From positions 1,118,501 to 1,182,500 of the forward strand of contig NZ_CP112998.1 of assembly GCF_026625565.1 (NCBI RefSeq): 64,000 nt of DNA. The letters are read 5' to 3'. Below, one piece after another: positions 8,838-17,672 of this stretch (position 1 is the first letter of the stretch; each line of letters opens with the position of its first letter). This DNA is from Dyadobacter pollutisoli. GTDB taxonomy: Bacteria; Bacteroidota; Bacteroidia; Cytophagales; Spirosomataceae. The position numbers and the translations under genes were made by a program. Below the pieces are notes generated by a model. It was not told the DNA's origin, did no database searches, and was given only the letters and a program-made list of their open reading frames with translations.

Positions 8838-9085
8838 TTTCACTCCTTAATAATTGTTGCAATGAACTCACGTTTTGCTTCCCTGGGAACTCTTTGCCTA
8901 ATGTTTTCAACTTGCTGTTTGTCTATTTCCTGCTTTGGTGAGCCACTCAAAGCCCAGCAGACTTCTAAAATTAAGCCGCTTGCAACCGAAGATACGATGC
9001 CCGACCTCGTAATTAACTGGATACTTCGCTATCGGGCAGCGTCTGCAAATCGCTCAGATTTCAGGAGTAAACTGCTTGCTGATAT
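8838..9085 (+). pseudogene. decayed N-terminal copy of the TlpA-like gene at 10052
   Basis: This stretch aligns base for base with the start of the intact TlpA-like gene at 10052. The shared sequence includes a TTTTCACTCCT leader and the start GCAATGAACTCACGTTTT. It also includes CACTCAAAGCCCAG at the signal cleavage site and GCGTCTGCAAA(T/A)CGCTCAGATTTCA. By eye about three quarters of bases match. The similarity stops just before the CxxC active site, so no redox protein could be made. It is the remnant of an old duplication or of recombination between two copies. Confidence 0.8.
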
Positions 9086-9292
9086 CTTGCAGCTTAGGCC
9101 TTTACCAGAAGTTTGACCGAGAGAAAAATTGAAAGACCTCAACCGAAAGTTTAGGTCGATACAAGTCATTGACGATGGTTCCAACTTTTTGTAAGTCTGA
9201 AATGGTCAATTTTACGGCATCACCACTCAAAATCAATCCCGGGCATTAGTTGTATGTTGCGTGCTGTGACGAGACCGTTTGGATTTCAACTT

Positions 9293-9517
9293 TTATTTGA
9301 ACTGACTGAACAATTCGGACGGGCTTATCTCGAGACCTTCGCAGAGCGAGATGATGGTGGTCAAGGCTAGATTGACCTTTCCTTTTGTAATTCTTTGCAC
9401 TTGAGAGTACTCGAGGCCAGAAGCCGCCGCCAATTTTCTTAGGCTCAGATTTCTTTGCTTTGCAGAGACTAGAACCGCATTTGCAAATTGTTGAAGTATA
9501 ATGTCCTTGTTATCCAT
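9293..9517 (-). CDS. small XRE-family DNA-binding protein
   Basis: A 74-aa single-domain helix-turn-helix protein. It contains LRKLAAASGLEYSQVQRITK for helices 2-3 and the tail LALTTIISLCEGLEISPSEL typical of short XRE regulators. It is alone between two stretches without genes and shares only family-level similarity with the regulator at 8143. Function as a local repressor is inferred. Confidence 0.78.
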   Translation of the reverse strand: MDNKDIILQQFANAVLVSAKQRNLSLRKLAAASGLEYSQVQRITKGKVNLALTTIISLCEGLEISPSELFSQFK

Positions 9518-10051
9518 ACAAGGAAAGTCATGGTATTTTAAAAATAAATTGACGTATGATTGTATATCATTTTACTTTTTTGCTATGTTTGTTTAATTTT
9601 TGAGACAGGGCAATTGGTCTTATTTTAAGGATTCCGCGATACTTATAGAGAAATTGAAACATTCGCTCAAAGTCTCTCATTAAAAAACGGCACACGTCCT
9701 GGGCGTGGGTTTGCTTATTAGCTCCAAGGTATATCGGTACCTGTAAATGAAATCAGTTGAGCTCCACGTCTCGTTCAGGTTCCTTGTTGAACCACATTCG
9801 CAAAGGAGCTTCTCTTATTTAATACTTATTGTTTCATGCTTTTAAACTAAAAGCGCAAACCATCTAGTGTTATGAAATCAATCCTAATTGTTGTTATCTG
9901 CCCTCCTGACTGAGAATAGCAAGCGCTGCTATATACAATCTCATCCGTTCAGCTAAAGGTCTCAGCTATGTTTTCCTTCTGGGGAAAAGTTATGCTCGAT
10001 TCTTGAAATTCATTACTGACGGATCTTTTTCACTCCTAAAAATTAGTTGCA
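9518..10051. other. 534-bp intergenic region before the TlpA/SusCD operon
   Basis: No gene is supported here. The right end should contain the promoter and leader of the TlpA-like/SusC/SusD operon. A plus-strand TATGTTTG at about 9583-9590 fits the Bacteroidota -7 consensus, but it is over 450 bases from the start. The last 30 bases resemble the leader of the relic at 8838. Confidence 0.4.
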
Positions 10052-11410
10052 ATGAACTCACGTTTTTGCTCCCCAGGCAACTCTTTGCCTTACATTTTCA
10101 ACTTATTGCTTGTTTATTTCCTGCTTTGGGGCTCACATCCACTCAAAGCCCAGAAGATTTCTCAAATCAGGCCCCTTGCCATCGGAGATACAGTGCCTGA
10201 TGTCGCAATTAACCGCATACTTCATTACCAGACAGCGTCTGCAAAACGCTCAGATTTCAAAGGTAAACTGCTCATCCTGGACTTTTGGGCTACCTGGTGC
10301 AGTCCATGCGTATCGATGATACCCAAAATGGATTCCTTGCAAAACCAGTTCGAAGGAAAAGTGCAGTTTTTGCCTGTCACGACTCAGCCGGAAAACACCG
10401 TAACTGCATTTCGCGCCAAATATGAGAAGCGTCATGGTAAACGTATACTGCATCCGGAAGTTGTCTCCGATAGTATTTTGGGCAAATTCTTCTATCATAA
10501 TTCATTACCGCATTATGTCTGGATTGATCGGGATGGGGTGGTAGTGGCCGTAACTGGGATGGATCAGATCAACTCGGACAAAATCAGCTCCTATTTGCGC
10601 CGGGCAAAACCCGTTTTAAATGAAAAAAGGGACGAAAAGCGTATCGCATACGATCAATCCCGTCCGCTGCTGGCCAATGGTAATGGCGGGGATGGCAGCA
10701 ATATGATTTACCATTCGGTCTTGACCCGTTACACACCTGGCATGCAGGGCAGGTTCTCCTGGAATATCGATCCGAAGACCGGTCGCAAAATCACCGTTAC
10801 CAATTGCAGCCGGTTTTGGCTTTACCGGATCGCCTATGCCAAACCGGGCAACATACTCGATGAGGGCAGTGTGGTGATCGAATCAGAGCGGGCATCCAGA
10901 TTGACGACAGGGCTTCATGGCCAGCATTACCTGGACTGGCTTAAAGATGACAATGGTTTTTGCTATGAGCTCATCGTGCCAGCTGGATTTCAGGACAAAA
11001 CCAATGCCATCATGCAGCAGGATCTGATCAACTTCTTTCCAGATTACGCTGCGGCGATGGAAAACCGCACCAGGAAATGTTTGGCACTGGTCCGCATGGA
11101 GGGGCAAGGACATTTATTGAAACCCTCAGCGGGCGGCAGAGCGCAAATCAGCATCGACCCTTTCGAATGGAAGCTTGCCAATGCTTCTCTGGGAAGCCTG
11201 GTGGACCGGTTTAACCTGACACAGAACTGTCCGCTGAATCTGGTGGACCAAACGGGTCATACCGCCGCTGTTGACCTTCAAATAGAAGGCAATATTTCAA
11301 ATTTACCCGATCTCAACAAAGCACTTGCCCGCTACGGGCTGATGCTCACCGAGAAGCAGTTGGACCGGCCCGTTTTGGTGATCCGTGATCGTGAACCGAC
11401 CAGTAAATAG
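10052..11410 (+). CDS. TlpA-like thioredoxin protein with DUF3738-like C-terminus
   Basis: A 452-aa exported protein. Residues 1-34 form a signal ending in LKAQ, and residues 38-185 form a thioredoxin-like TlpA/AhpC-TSA domain with the active site WATWCSPC at about 87-94. The C-terminal 250 residues end with a segment (LVDRFNLTQNC to RYGLMLTEKQ to PVLVIRD) like the end of DUF3738/TIGR03435 domains. It probably acts in the periplasm as a thiol-disulfide protein; the C-domain's role is unknown. It is 30 bases upstream of a SusC gene and likely co-transcribed, a combination common in Bacteroidota. Confidence 0.82.
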   Translation: MNSRFCSPGNSLPYIFNLLLVYFLLWGSHPLKAQKISQIRPLAIGDTVPDVAINRILHYQTASAKRSDFKGKLLILDFWATWCSPCVSMIPKMDSLQNQFEGKVQFLPVTTQPENTVTAFRAKYEKRHGKRILHPEVVSDSILGKFFYHNSLPHYVWIDRDGVVVAVTGMDQINSDKISSYLRRAKPVLNEKRDEKRIAYDQSRPLLANGNGGDGSNMIYHSVLTRYTPGMQGRFSWNIDPKTGRKITVTNCSRFWLYRIAYAKPGNILDEGSVVIESERASRLTTGLHGQHYLDWLKDDNGFCYELIVPAGFQDKTNAIMQQDLINFFPDYAAAMENRTRKCLALVRMEGQGHLLKPSAGGRAQISIDPFEWKLANASLGSLVDRFNLTQNCPLNLVDQTGHTAAVDLQIEGNISNLPDLNKALARYGLMLTEKQLDRPVLVIRDREPTSK

Positions 11411-11440
11411 TCATACCAGATTGATAGACAGCAAAATCTC

Positions 11441-14400
11441 ATGAAAAATATTTTGTATTTGCTCTTTTTCTGTGCCTTGCCGTTGACCGGGTTATCGCAG
11501 ATTCTCATCGAGGGAAGAATTCTTGCGGCTGACACCAAAACACCACTCGCAGGCGCCTCGGTCGTACACAAGGCTAGTCTGCAAGGGGTGAGTGCAGATT
11601 CCGCCGGTCGGTTCCGCATTCGCATACCCGCCTCTGACGAACCTGAAATCATCGTTTCCTTTATTGGTTACCGTAAAAAGCAGGTACCTGTGAAGGGGTT
11701 GGGCTGGGTTTCTGTCGAGCTGGAAGCGGATCCCAGTCAGCTGGGTGAAGTGGTCATTTCCAGCGGTTATCAGGATATTTCCCCAGAGCGCGCCCCGGGG
11801 TCTTTTGCGCACGTGGGCAATGAACTGCTCAGCCGGCAGGTGAGCAGCGATATCATCGGCCGGTTGGCCGACAATGTGGCCGGCCTGGTCTTTAACCGTA
11901 GCGGCATGGTGCGCCCAGGTGCCCAAAGTGCGATCAGCATCCGAGGCAACAACACGATTTTTGGAAGAGAAGATCCACTGGTGGTACTCGACAACTTTCC
12001 CTACATAGGGGATATCAGCCTGATTAATCCTAATGATGTGGAAAGTATTACCGTGCTCAAAGATGCGGCCGCGGCCTCGATCTGGGGAGCGCAATCGTCC
12101 AACGGCGTCATTGTAATCACGACCAAAAAAGGGAAATTCAATAAGCCCGTTCAGGTTTCCTTCAATTCCAATGTGACGGTAGGCCAGAAGCCCGATCTTT
12201 CTTATTTTCCTGCGATCGCAACTGCCGACTATATTGACATGGAGAAAGCCCTCTTTGAGAGGGGGTACTATAAAACCTTCGAGGACAGTGAAGAAAAGAC
12301 AGCCCTGACACCGGTGGTAGAGCTTTTAATAGCGCAGCGGGACGGGAAGATTTCCCAATCCCAGCTCCAAACACAGATAGACGGGCTCAAAAATCAGGAC
12401 CTGAGAGAAGATGTAGGCAAATATTTGTACCGAAACCAGCTCAATCAGCAGTATGCAATTAACGTCCGTGGCGGAGGCATTACCAACAAATACTTCATTT
12501 CAGCGGGTTACGATCGGAACATGGCTGCTGCCGTAGGCAATGCCAGTAGCAGGACTACGGTCAATGCCAGCAACACGTTGAGCCTGCTCGGCCAAAAGCT
12601 CGATGTGACGACAGCAATCTATTATGCCGCTTCCAAAAATGAGCTCAATGCACTCTCCATGCAAAATCTCAATATTGCCAATGGCAAACCCCTGCCTCCT
12701 TATGTGCGTCTGGTCGATCAAGGGGCCAAGCCGGTTTTTATTCCGCATAGCTACCGGGGCAGTTTTATTGAGGATGCCCAGCAGGCCGGCCTGCTCGACT
12801 GGCGGTATAATCCTTTGCAGGAAATCCAGATAGGGGATCACACCGCCTCAATGGCCGACTATCGTCTGAACTTGAATGCGACTTACGCGGTGCTGCCAGC
12901 CCTTTCGGTGCAAATGCTTTATCAATACAATAAAATTGACAACCAACAGCGAAACCGAAAAAGCATCGATAGCTGGTACACCAGGGATTTGATCAACCGT
13001 TTCACCTCTGTTGGTCAGGACGGAAGTCTTCAACGCGCCGTGCCCATCGGGGACATTTTGGATATGCAGCAGCTGGCTACCACCAGCCACTCGCTGCGCG
13101 CCCAGCTTAACTATCATCAAGATTGGCAGAAGAGCGGCAGCCTGACCGCATTGGCAGGCGCTGAGGTCCGTGGACTGAATACAGAAGGTACCGGAAGGGG
13201 GTACTATGGCTTTGACAATGAGATGGCCACCAGTGTTGCAGTGGACTACCTGTCCTATTTTAGTTCCTATGTCAACCCGGCCTCCACGCTGAATCAGATC
13301 CCTAACTATGATGGGATTACATCCCTGACTGACCGCTACATTTCCTATTATGGCAATGCTGCCTATACCTACGGCGGCCTTTATACACTCTCAGCCAGCG
13401 CCAGGTTAGACCAATCCAATCTTTTCGGCGTGAAAGCAAACCAGAAGGGGGTTCCGCTTTATTCGGCAGGTCTGAGCTGGAAGCTGAGCAGTGAGCCCTT
13501 CTACAAGCTCAGGTGGATGCCCTATCTGAACCTGCGGGCCACATTTGGCTACAATGGTAATATTGACAAGACGCTTTCAGCCTACACAACTGCCATGTTT
13601 TCGGCTGCCGCTGCCCCATACGGACTCCCCTACGCTAGGGTAGTCAACCCCCCAAACCCGCAGCTGCGTTGGGAGCGCACCAAAATGATCAATCTGGGCG
13701 CTGATCTAAAAACCAAGAACAATCGGCTGAGCGCCAGTCTGGAGTATTACTTTAAAAAAGGTATCGATTTGATCGGGGAGGCCCCCTTTGCGCCGCAGAC
13801 TGGCATCACCACCTTTAAGGGAAATACGGCCAACACCAAAGGCCATGGTTTTGATATCACCATCACCAGCGAAAATGTAAGGGGCGCTCTGGGTTGGCAG
13901 ACCACGCTGCTGGCCAGTTATGCTGCCGATCAGGTAAGTAAGTATCTGATCAAGCCCGTCAGTTCAGCCGCGTATCTGAGCGCAGACGTTATGGTTCCCA
14001 CAGAAGGCAGGCCCTTGTATGCCATGTACAGCTACCAGTGGGCTGGCCTGGATGCGGCATCCGGGGATCCGCAGGGGTATTTGAATGGTGAGATCAGTAA
14101 GGATTATAGTGCACTCAGAACATCGACCGGTATTGATGAGCTGATCTACCACGGCTCGCTGCGGCCGCGGCTTTTTGGGGCGCTCCGCAACACCTTTTCT
14201 TTCCGTGGCCTATCACTTTCAGCCAACATCAGCTACCGGCTTGGGTATTACATCAGAGCGCCATCGGTCAGTTATGGCAGCCTGCTACAGGGGAACGGGG
14301 GGCACTCAGATTATTACCGTCGCTGGCAGCAGCCTGGCGATGAGCTGACCACCCATGTGCCTTCGATGCCTCCGGTGAGCAGCTCAGCCCGGGACGAATT

Positions 14401-14644
14401 TTACACCCATTCATCTGTTTTGGTTCACAGAGGGGACCACGTGCGGCTCCAAGACATCAATTTAAGTTATACGCTATCCAAAAGCCATGCGCGCTGGATG
14501 CCCTTTCAGACTGTCCAGATTTATTTGTTTGCCAGCAACCTCGGTATAATCTACAAGCGGGCCAAATCCAATCTGGATCCAGATTATTTGTCGTCCCCTC
14601 CACCCTCCAAGAGTCTCGCTGCGGGATTAAAGATTGATTTTTAA
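11441..14644 (+). CDS. SusC/RagA-family TonB-linked outer membrane protein
   Basis: A 1067-aa outer-membrane transporter. It begins with a signal peptide (to about residue 19, GLSQ), then a carboxypeptidase-regulatory-like domain (ILIEGRILAADTKTPLAGAS). A plug domain follows, with RGNNTIFGREDPLVVLDNFP and LKDAAAASIWGAQSSNGVIV, and then a long beta-barrel. It takes up a bound ligand with TonB energy, together with the SusD-like lipoprotein 14 bases downstream. It lacks an STN domain, so it does not signal to an anti-sigma factor. The substrate is unknown; the TlpA partner suggests a peptide or redox-linked cargo rather than a typical polysaccharide, which is an inference. Confidence 0.92.
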   Translation: MKNILYLLFFCALPLTGLSQILIEGRILAADTKTPLAGASVVHKASLQGVSADSAGRFRIRIPASDEPEIIVSFIGYRKKQVPVKGLGWVSVELEADPSQLGEVVISSGYQDISPERAPGSFAHVGNELLSRQVSSDIIGRLADNVAGLVFNRSGMVRPGAQSAISIRGNNTIFGREDPLVVLDNFPYIGDISLINPNDVESITVLKDAAAASIWGAQSSNGVIVITTKKGKFNKPVQVSFNSNVTVGQKPDLSYFPAIATADYIDMEKALFERGYYKTFEDSEEKTALTPVVELLIAQRDGKISQSQLQTQIDGLKNQDLREDVGKYLYRNQLNQQYAINVRGGGITNKYFISAGYDRNMAAAVGNASSRTTVNASNTLSLLGQKLDVTTAIYYAASKNELNALSMQNLNIANGKPLPPYVRLVDQGAKPVFIPHSYRGSFIEDAQQAGLLDWRYNPLQEIQIGDHTASMADYRLNLNATYAVLPALSVQMLYQYNKIDNQQRNRKSIDSWYTRDLINRFTSVGQDGSLQRAVPIGDILDMQQLATTSHSLRAQLNYHQDWQKSGSLTALAGAEVRGLNTEGTGRGYYGFDNEMATSVAVDYLSYFSSYVNPASTLNQIPNYDGITSLTDRYISYYGNAAYTYGGLYTLSASARLDQSNLFGVKANQKGVPLYSAGLSWKLSSEPFYKLRWMPYLNLRATFGYNGNIDKTLSAYTTAMFSAAAAPYGLPYARVVNPPNPQLRWERTKMINLGADLKTKNNRLSASLEYYFKKGIDLIGEAPFAPQTGITTFKGNTANTKGHGFDITITSENVRGALGWQTTLLASYAADQVSKYLIKPVSSAAYLSADVMVPTEGRPLYAMYSYQWAGLDAASGDPQGYLNGEISKDYSALRTSTGIDELIYHGSLRPRLFGALRNTFSFRGLSLSANISYRLGYYIRAPSVSYGSLLQGNGGHSDYYRRWQQPGDELTTHVPSMPPVSSSARDEFYTHSSVLVHRGDHVRLQDINLSYTLSKSHARWMPFQTVQIYLFASNLGIIYKRAKSNLDPDYLSSPPPSKSLAAGLKIDF

Positions 14645-14658
14645 CGCTATTTAAAAAG

Positions 14659-16026
14659 ATGAAAAAGATTTCGCTATTTCTGATCATTACCGCCGGCGTG
14701 CCTTTGGGGTGCTCCCCGGATTACCTGGATGTAAAACCCAGCAAGTCGCTGGTGGTTCCTAGTCAACTGCAACATTTTCAGGCCTTGCTTGACGCGGCTG
14801 GCGTGGCCATGAATCAGGGGCCTGGCATTCAGGCACTGGCCACCGATGAATTTTATCATCCGGACGATAATTTGAAAAACCTGCCATTTGTGCCTCGCAA
14901 TGCCTATTTGTGGGCAGATGACATTTTCGAAGGGACAGGGGTAGCCGACTGGGAATTCCCATACAAGGCCATCTTTAACGCCAATATCGCCTTAGATGGG
15001 CTGCGCAAGATCAGCCCCGATGCCCAGACGGAAGAGCTCTACCAGCACATTTATGGCAGCGCCCTATTTTACCGCGCTGTGTCGCATTTTCATCTGGCGC
15101 AGGTTTTTGCGGCGCCCTACGAGCCGGCTACGGCGGCGGTTCTGCCCGGTATACCGATCCGGCTTTCCATGGATGTCAATCAAATAGTGGGTAGGGGATC
15201 CTTAAAGCAGACCTATGATCAGATCATCGCAGATCTGACAGAATCCGAGCCCATGCTCCCGCCACAGGTAACCTACATCAACCGGCCTTCAGGCGCAGCT
15301 GTCAAGGCGCTGCTGGCCAGGGTCTATCTGAGCATGGGTGACTATGAGAAAGCCGGGCTGATGGCATCGGCCGCTCTGCAAATCCATGATCATTTACTGG
15401 ACTACAATACGCTAAACCCTTCGGCTGCGAGGCCTTTTCCCGCGCCATTCTCAAAGGCGAACCCTGAAATCATTTATCACTATGGACTGACGCCCTACTC
15501 GCCACTGGTAAGCTCACCGCTAACGGGTGTCGACTCGGTCCTGTACCAATCTTATCAAAGCAATGATTTGAGGAAAACCTGCTTTTTTGTGTCACGGCCC
15601 AGTGGCGTATATGGTTTTAAAGGAAGCTACGGTGGCGGTGCCTCCCTTTATGGAGGCCTGGTGACCGATGAGCTCTATTTGATACGTGCTGAAAGTTATG
15701 CCCGTAGCAAGAAAACAGATCTTGCACTGGCCGATCTGAACACGCTGCTGAGAAGCAGGTTCAAAAAGGGCAGCTTTGAAACCTTGAAAGCAACCGATGA
15801 GACCATACTGGACCTGGTCTTAATGGAGCGGAGAAAAGAGCTGTTCGCCCGCGGTTTAAGATGGTCCGATTTAAGAAGGCTCAATATGGAACCAGCTCAT
15901 CAGGTAACCCTGATGCGGATCGTCAATGGCAAGCCGCTCAAGTTAGCCCCAGGCGATAACCGGTATGTTTTTCCGATTCCTGATAATGAGATCAAACTCA
16001 GCGGCATCGAGCAAAACCCCAGGTAA
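14659..16026 (+). CDS. SusD/RagB-family surface lipoprotein
   Basis: A 455-aa lipoprotein with the lipobox VPLGCS (Cys at residue 18), then SPDYLDVKPSKSLVVPSQ, a typical SusD start. TPR-like helical regions and a C-terminal SusD domain follow, including LADLNTLLRSRF, MERRKELFARGLRWSDLRRL and YVFPIPDNEI. It caps the SusC channel on the cell surface and captures the substrate. The gene follows susC by 14 bases. It is followed by a strong hairpin at 16039. Confidence 0.93.
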   Translation: MKKISLFLIITAGVPLGCSPDYLDVKPSKSLVVPSQLQHFQALLDAAGVAMNQGPGIQALATDEFYHPDDNLKNLPFVPRNAYLWADDIFEGTGVADWEFPYKAIFNANIALDGLRKISPDAQTEELYQHIYGSALFYRAVSHFHLAQVFAAPYEPATAAVLPGIPIRLSMDVNQIVGRGSLKQTYDQIIADLTESEPMLPPQVTYINRPSGAAVKALLARVYLSMGDYEKAGLMASAALQIHDHLLDYNTLNPSAARPFPAPFSKANPEIIYHYGLTPYSPLVSSPLTGVDSVLYQSYQSNDLRKTCFFVSRPSGVYGFKGSYGGGASLYGGLVTDELYLIRAESYARSKKTDLALADLNTLLRSRFKKGSFETLKATDETILDLVLMERRKELFARGLRWSDLRRLNMEPAHQVTLMRIVNGKPLKLAPGDNRYVFPIPDNEIKLSGIEQNPR

Positions 16027-16038
16027 GACCCAAGAAAA

Positions 16039-16067
16039 AAGGCAAACCGCCACTGGCGGTTTGCCTT
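16039..16067 (-). terminator. terminator between convergent susD and DUF6520-like genes
   Basis: Two perfect 14-base arms (AAGGCAAACCGCCA and complement) sit around a single central base, leaving a usable loop of a few bases. On the minus strand the stem is followed by six T residues, a canonical intrinsic terminator for the DUF6520-like gene. It also lies 13 bases after the susD stop and can end that operon. Confidence 0.85.
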
Positions 16068-16083
16068 ACCAAAAACTTACTCT

Positions 16084-16386
16084 TTACTGCTGAACATAAC
16101 CGGACTGGATCGTGCCGGAGAGCGCAGCGCTGTTGTTTTGAGCCTCGGTATGCTGATTGGGATCATAACCTGTGGCAAAGTCGGCCTTGCAGATTTTCTC
16201 TGAGGCTTCGCACGACTCAGAAGAGACAGCTCGCCAGCTTCCCGTATCATCGCCATCCGCGGCCACGCGTTCCCATCTGGTGACGAGTGCTGTTTTCTGG
16301 CCTGCTACGCTCCGGGTTGCCACGGCCATACTGCTTCCTAGCACCAGGGCAGCCATGATGAGATAATTGATTTTTAACTTTTTCAT
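16084..16386 (-). CDS. small exported DUF6520-like protein
   Basis: A 100-aa protein with a signal-like hydrophobic N-terminus (INYLIMAALVLGSSMAVATR) and two cysteines spaced CEASEKIC in the mature part. Size, signal and the cysteine pair fit the DUF6520 family, short Bacteroidota proteins of unknown function. It is downstream of a MauE-like gene on the same strand (119 bases between) and ends 17 bases from a terminator. Being next to MauE and a TlpA protein suggests a thiol-linked periplasmic role. Confidence 0.65.
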   Translation of the reverse strand: MKKLKINYLIMAALVLGSSMAVATRSVAGQKTALVTRWERVAADGDDTGSWRAVSSESCEASEKICKADFATGYDPNQHTEAQNNSAALSGTIQSGYVQQ

Positions 16387-16505
16387 TAGATTTAAAAATA
16401 AAATTGTGAATGATAAGAAAGTGCCTACTCTGTTTTCAGGTTTTCAGCGTTTCCCCTGGCGCATGCAGGGCAGACATCCCGCCTGTGCCTGCTGCGACTA
16501 AGATT

Positions 16506-16937
16506 TTAAACCCGAGCGCGATGCTGCTGACTTTTTCTGGTCAAGGCAATGGCCAGGATCGTAATGGTCAGAAATGCCAGGTTAAAAAGAAGATGCGCGC
16601 CAAAATTCATCGAGTTGAGCACCCCTCCACAGCTGCAAGGCACCCGGTCGAAAAAATCAAGAAGCACCAGTACCATATACCCGCTGAAAACAACCATGAG
16701 CAAAGCCGAAGTATACAAACCCCAGAGCCGGTATTTCTCGGTGGCTAAAAGAATGACTGCCATGATTTCACTGGACACAATGCCCCAGGCCAGAAGTCCT
16801 GCCGACCATTTGGGTATGTTTTGATTGGACATCTGTTTTCTGAACTGTTCGAAATCCAGCAGTTTGGAAAGGGCCGTGTACAGGAAAAGAGTGATCAAGA
16901 TCGCCGATAGGATTGTCGGAAGTGTTTTTGCTTTCAT
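16506..16937 (-). CDS. MauE/DoxX-family redox membrane protein
   Basis: A 143-aa protein with four membrane helices. It carries the motif RVPCSCGGVLNS, with its CxC pair, between helices 3 and 4, as in MauE-like proteins of Bacteroidota. MauE proteins are thought to move reducing or oxidising equivalents across the membrane. No other mau genes are present, so methylamine use is not implied. It likely works with the DUF6520-like protein downstream and perhaps with the convergent TlpA-like protein. Confidence 0.8.
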   Translation of the reverse strand: MKAKTLPTILSAILITLFLYTALSKLLDFEQFRKQMSNQNIPKWSAGLLAWGIVSSEIMAVILLATEKYRLWGLYTSALLMVVFSGYMVLVLLDFFDRVPCSCGGVLNSMNFGAHLLFNLAFLTITILAIALTRKSQQHRARV

Positions 16938-17091
16938 AGCTGTTTATTTTGGTGTAACCCGTCGGTCGCAGACTGGCTACCGGTGCATGCCAGGTCTTGT
17001 GCAGGTGCCCATAAAGCTAGATGGGAAAAACAGGTTGTAACTTCCTGTATCGTAAGTGGATCATTGATTCTTTTTTGTATGACAGGCCGGG

Positions 17092-17652
17092 TCAGCGCAA
17101 ACTTTTTCTGATCTCACTGAGCCTGCCCGGCGAGATTTCAAGGTAGCTTGCAATGTCTTTGAGCATCAGGCGTCTGGCCGGAAAAACTTGTTGGAATTGC
17201 CTGTAGGCCTGCTGAGCAGGCAAGGAGCAAAGAAACGATTTGAGCTCACCCTGATTTCGGTCATCGAGCAAGATTTTACTAGACAACTTTGGCCCCTCCG
17301 GGAAGCTGTGATAAAGAAAAAGGATGCTGGCACTGGTCATTGTTGTCAAGACGCTGTCTTCCAAAAGCACGATCCGGTCCGCAGTCATCATGTGGGTGTT
17401 GCCGTTGGCCAAAAGCATGACCTGGCCTTGTTTCCAAAACCGGGTAACGTGTTCTTTGCCGTCTTGATCTTCGTAGATGGCTTTGGCAAGCCCTTCTACG
17501 ATAAACCAGATTGTCGGACGGGGGCCGCTTTGCCTGAGCAATGCCCCTTTTTTGAAAACCTGCCGGATGAGCACCTGGTCCAATGCAGTTTTGAATCCAG
17601 TACTCAGTGGGTAAAAGGCGGCCAGGTGATCTGAGAGCTTTGAAGCATTCAT
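17092..17652 (-). CDS. Crp/Fnr-family transcriptional regulator
   Basis: A 186-aa regulator. An N-terminal cyclic-nucleotide-binding-like beta-roll spans about residues 20-125 (FKKGALLRQSGPRPTIWFIV near its start). The C-terminal helix-turn-helix is MLKDIASYLEISPGRLSEIR. The Arg-Ser-Ala cNMP pocket is not evident, as in most Bacteroidota Crp-like proteins, so the ligand is unknown. The gene begins 20 bases after the 410-aa gene and is probably in one operon with it. Confidence 0.88.
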   Translation of the reverse strand: MNASKLSDHLAAFYPLSTGFKTALDQVLIRQVFKKGALLRQSGPRPTIWFIVEGLAKAIYEDQDGKEHVTRFWKQGQVMLLANGNTHMMTADRIVLLEDSVLTTMTSASILFLYHSFPEGPKLSSKILLDDRNQGELKSFLCSLPAQQAYRQFQQVFPARRLMLKDIASYLEISPGRLSEIRKSLR

Positions 17653-17672
17653 AGTTTTTGATGGATGAGGTG

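Larger units (their letters stand above)
8389..9292. other. intergenic region with palindrome and decayed gene
   Basis: Apart from the palindrome at 8409-8450 and the TlpA-gene relic at 8838-9085, I see no gene in this AT-rich stretch. A frame open from 8724 to 9116 covers the relic, but its first 45 codons look random. Confidence 0.5.

Noticed and set aside
9675..9715. Short CACG...CGTG hairpin in the intergenic region
   Set aside because: Only a 4-bp stem; expected by chance.
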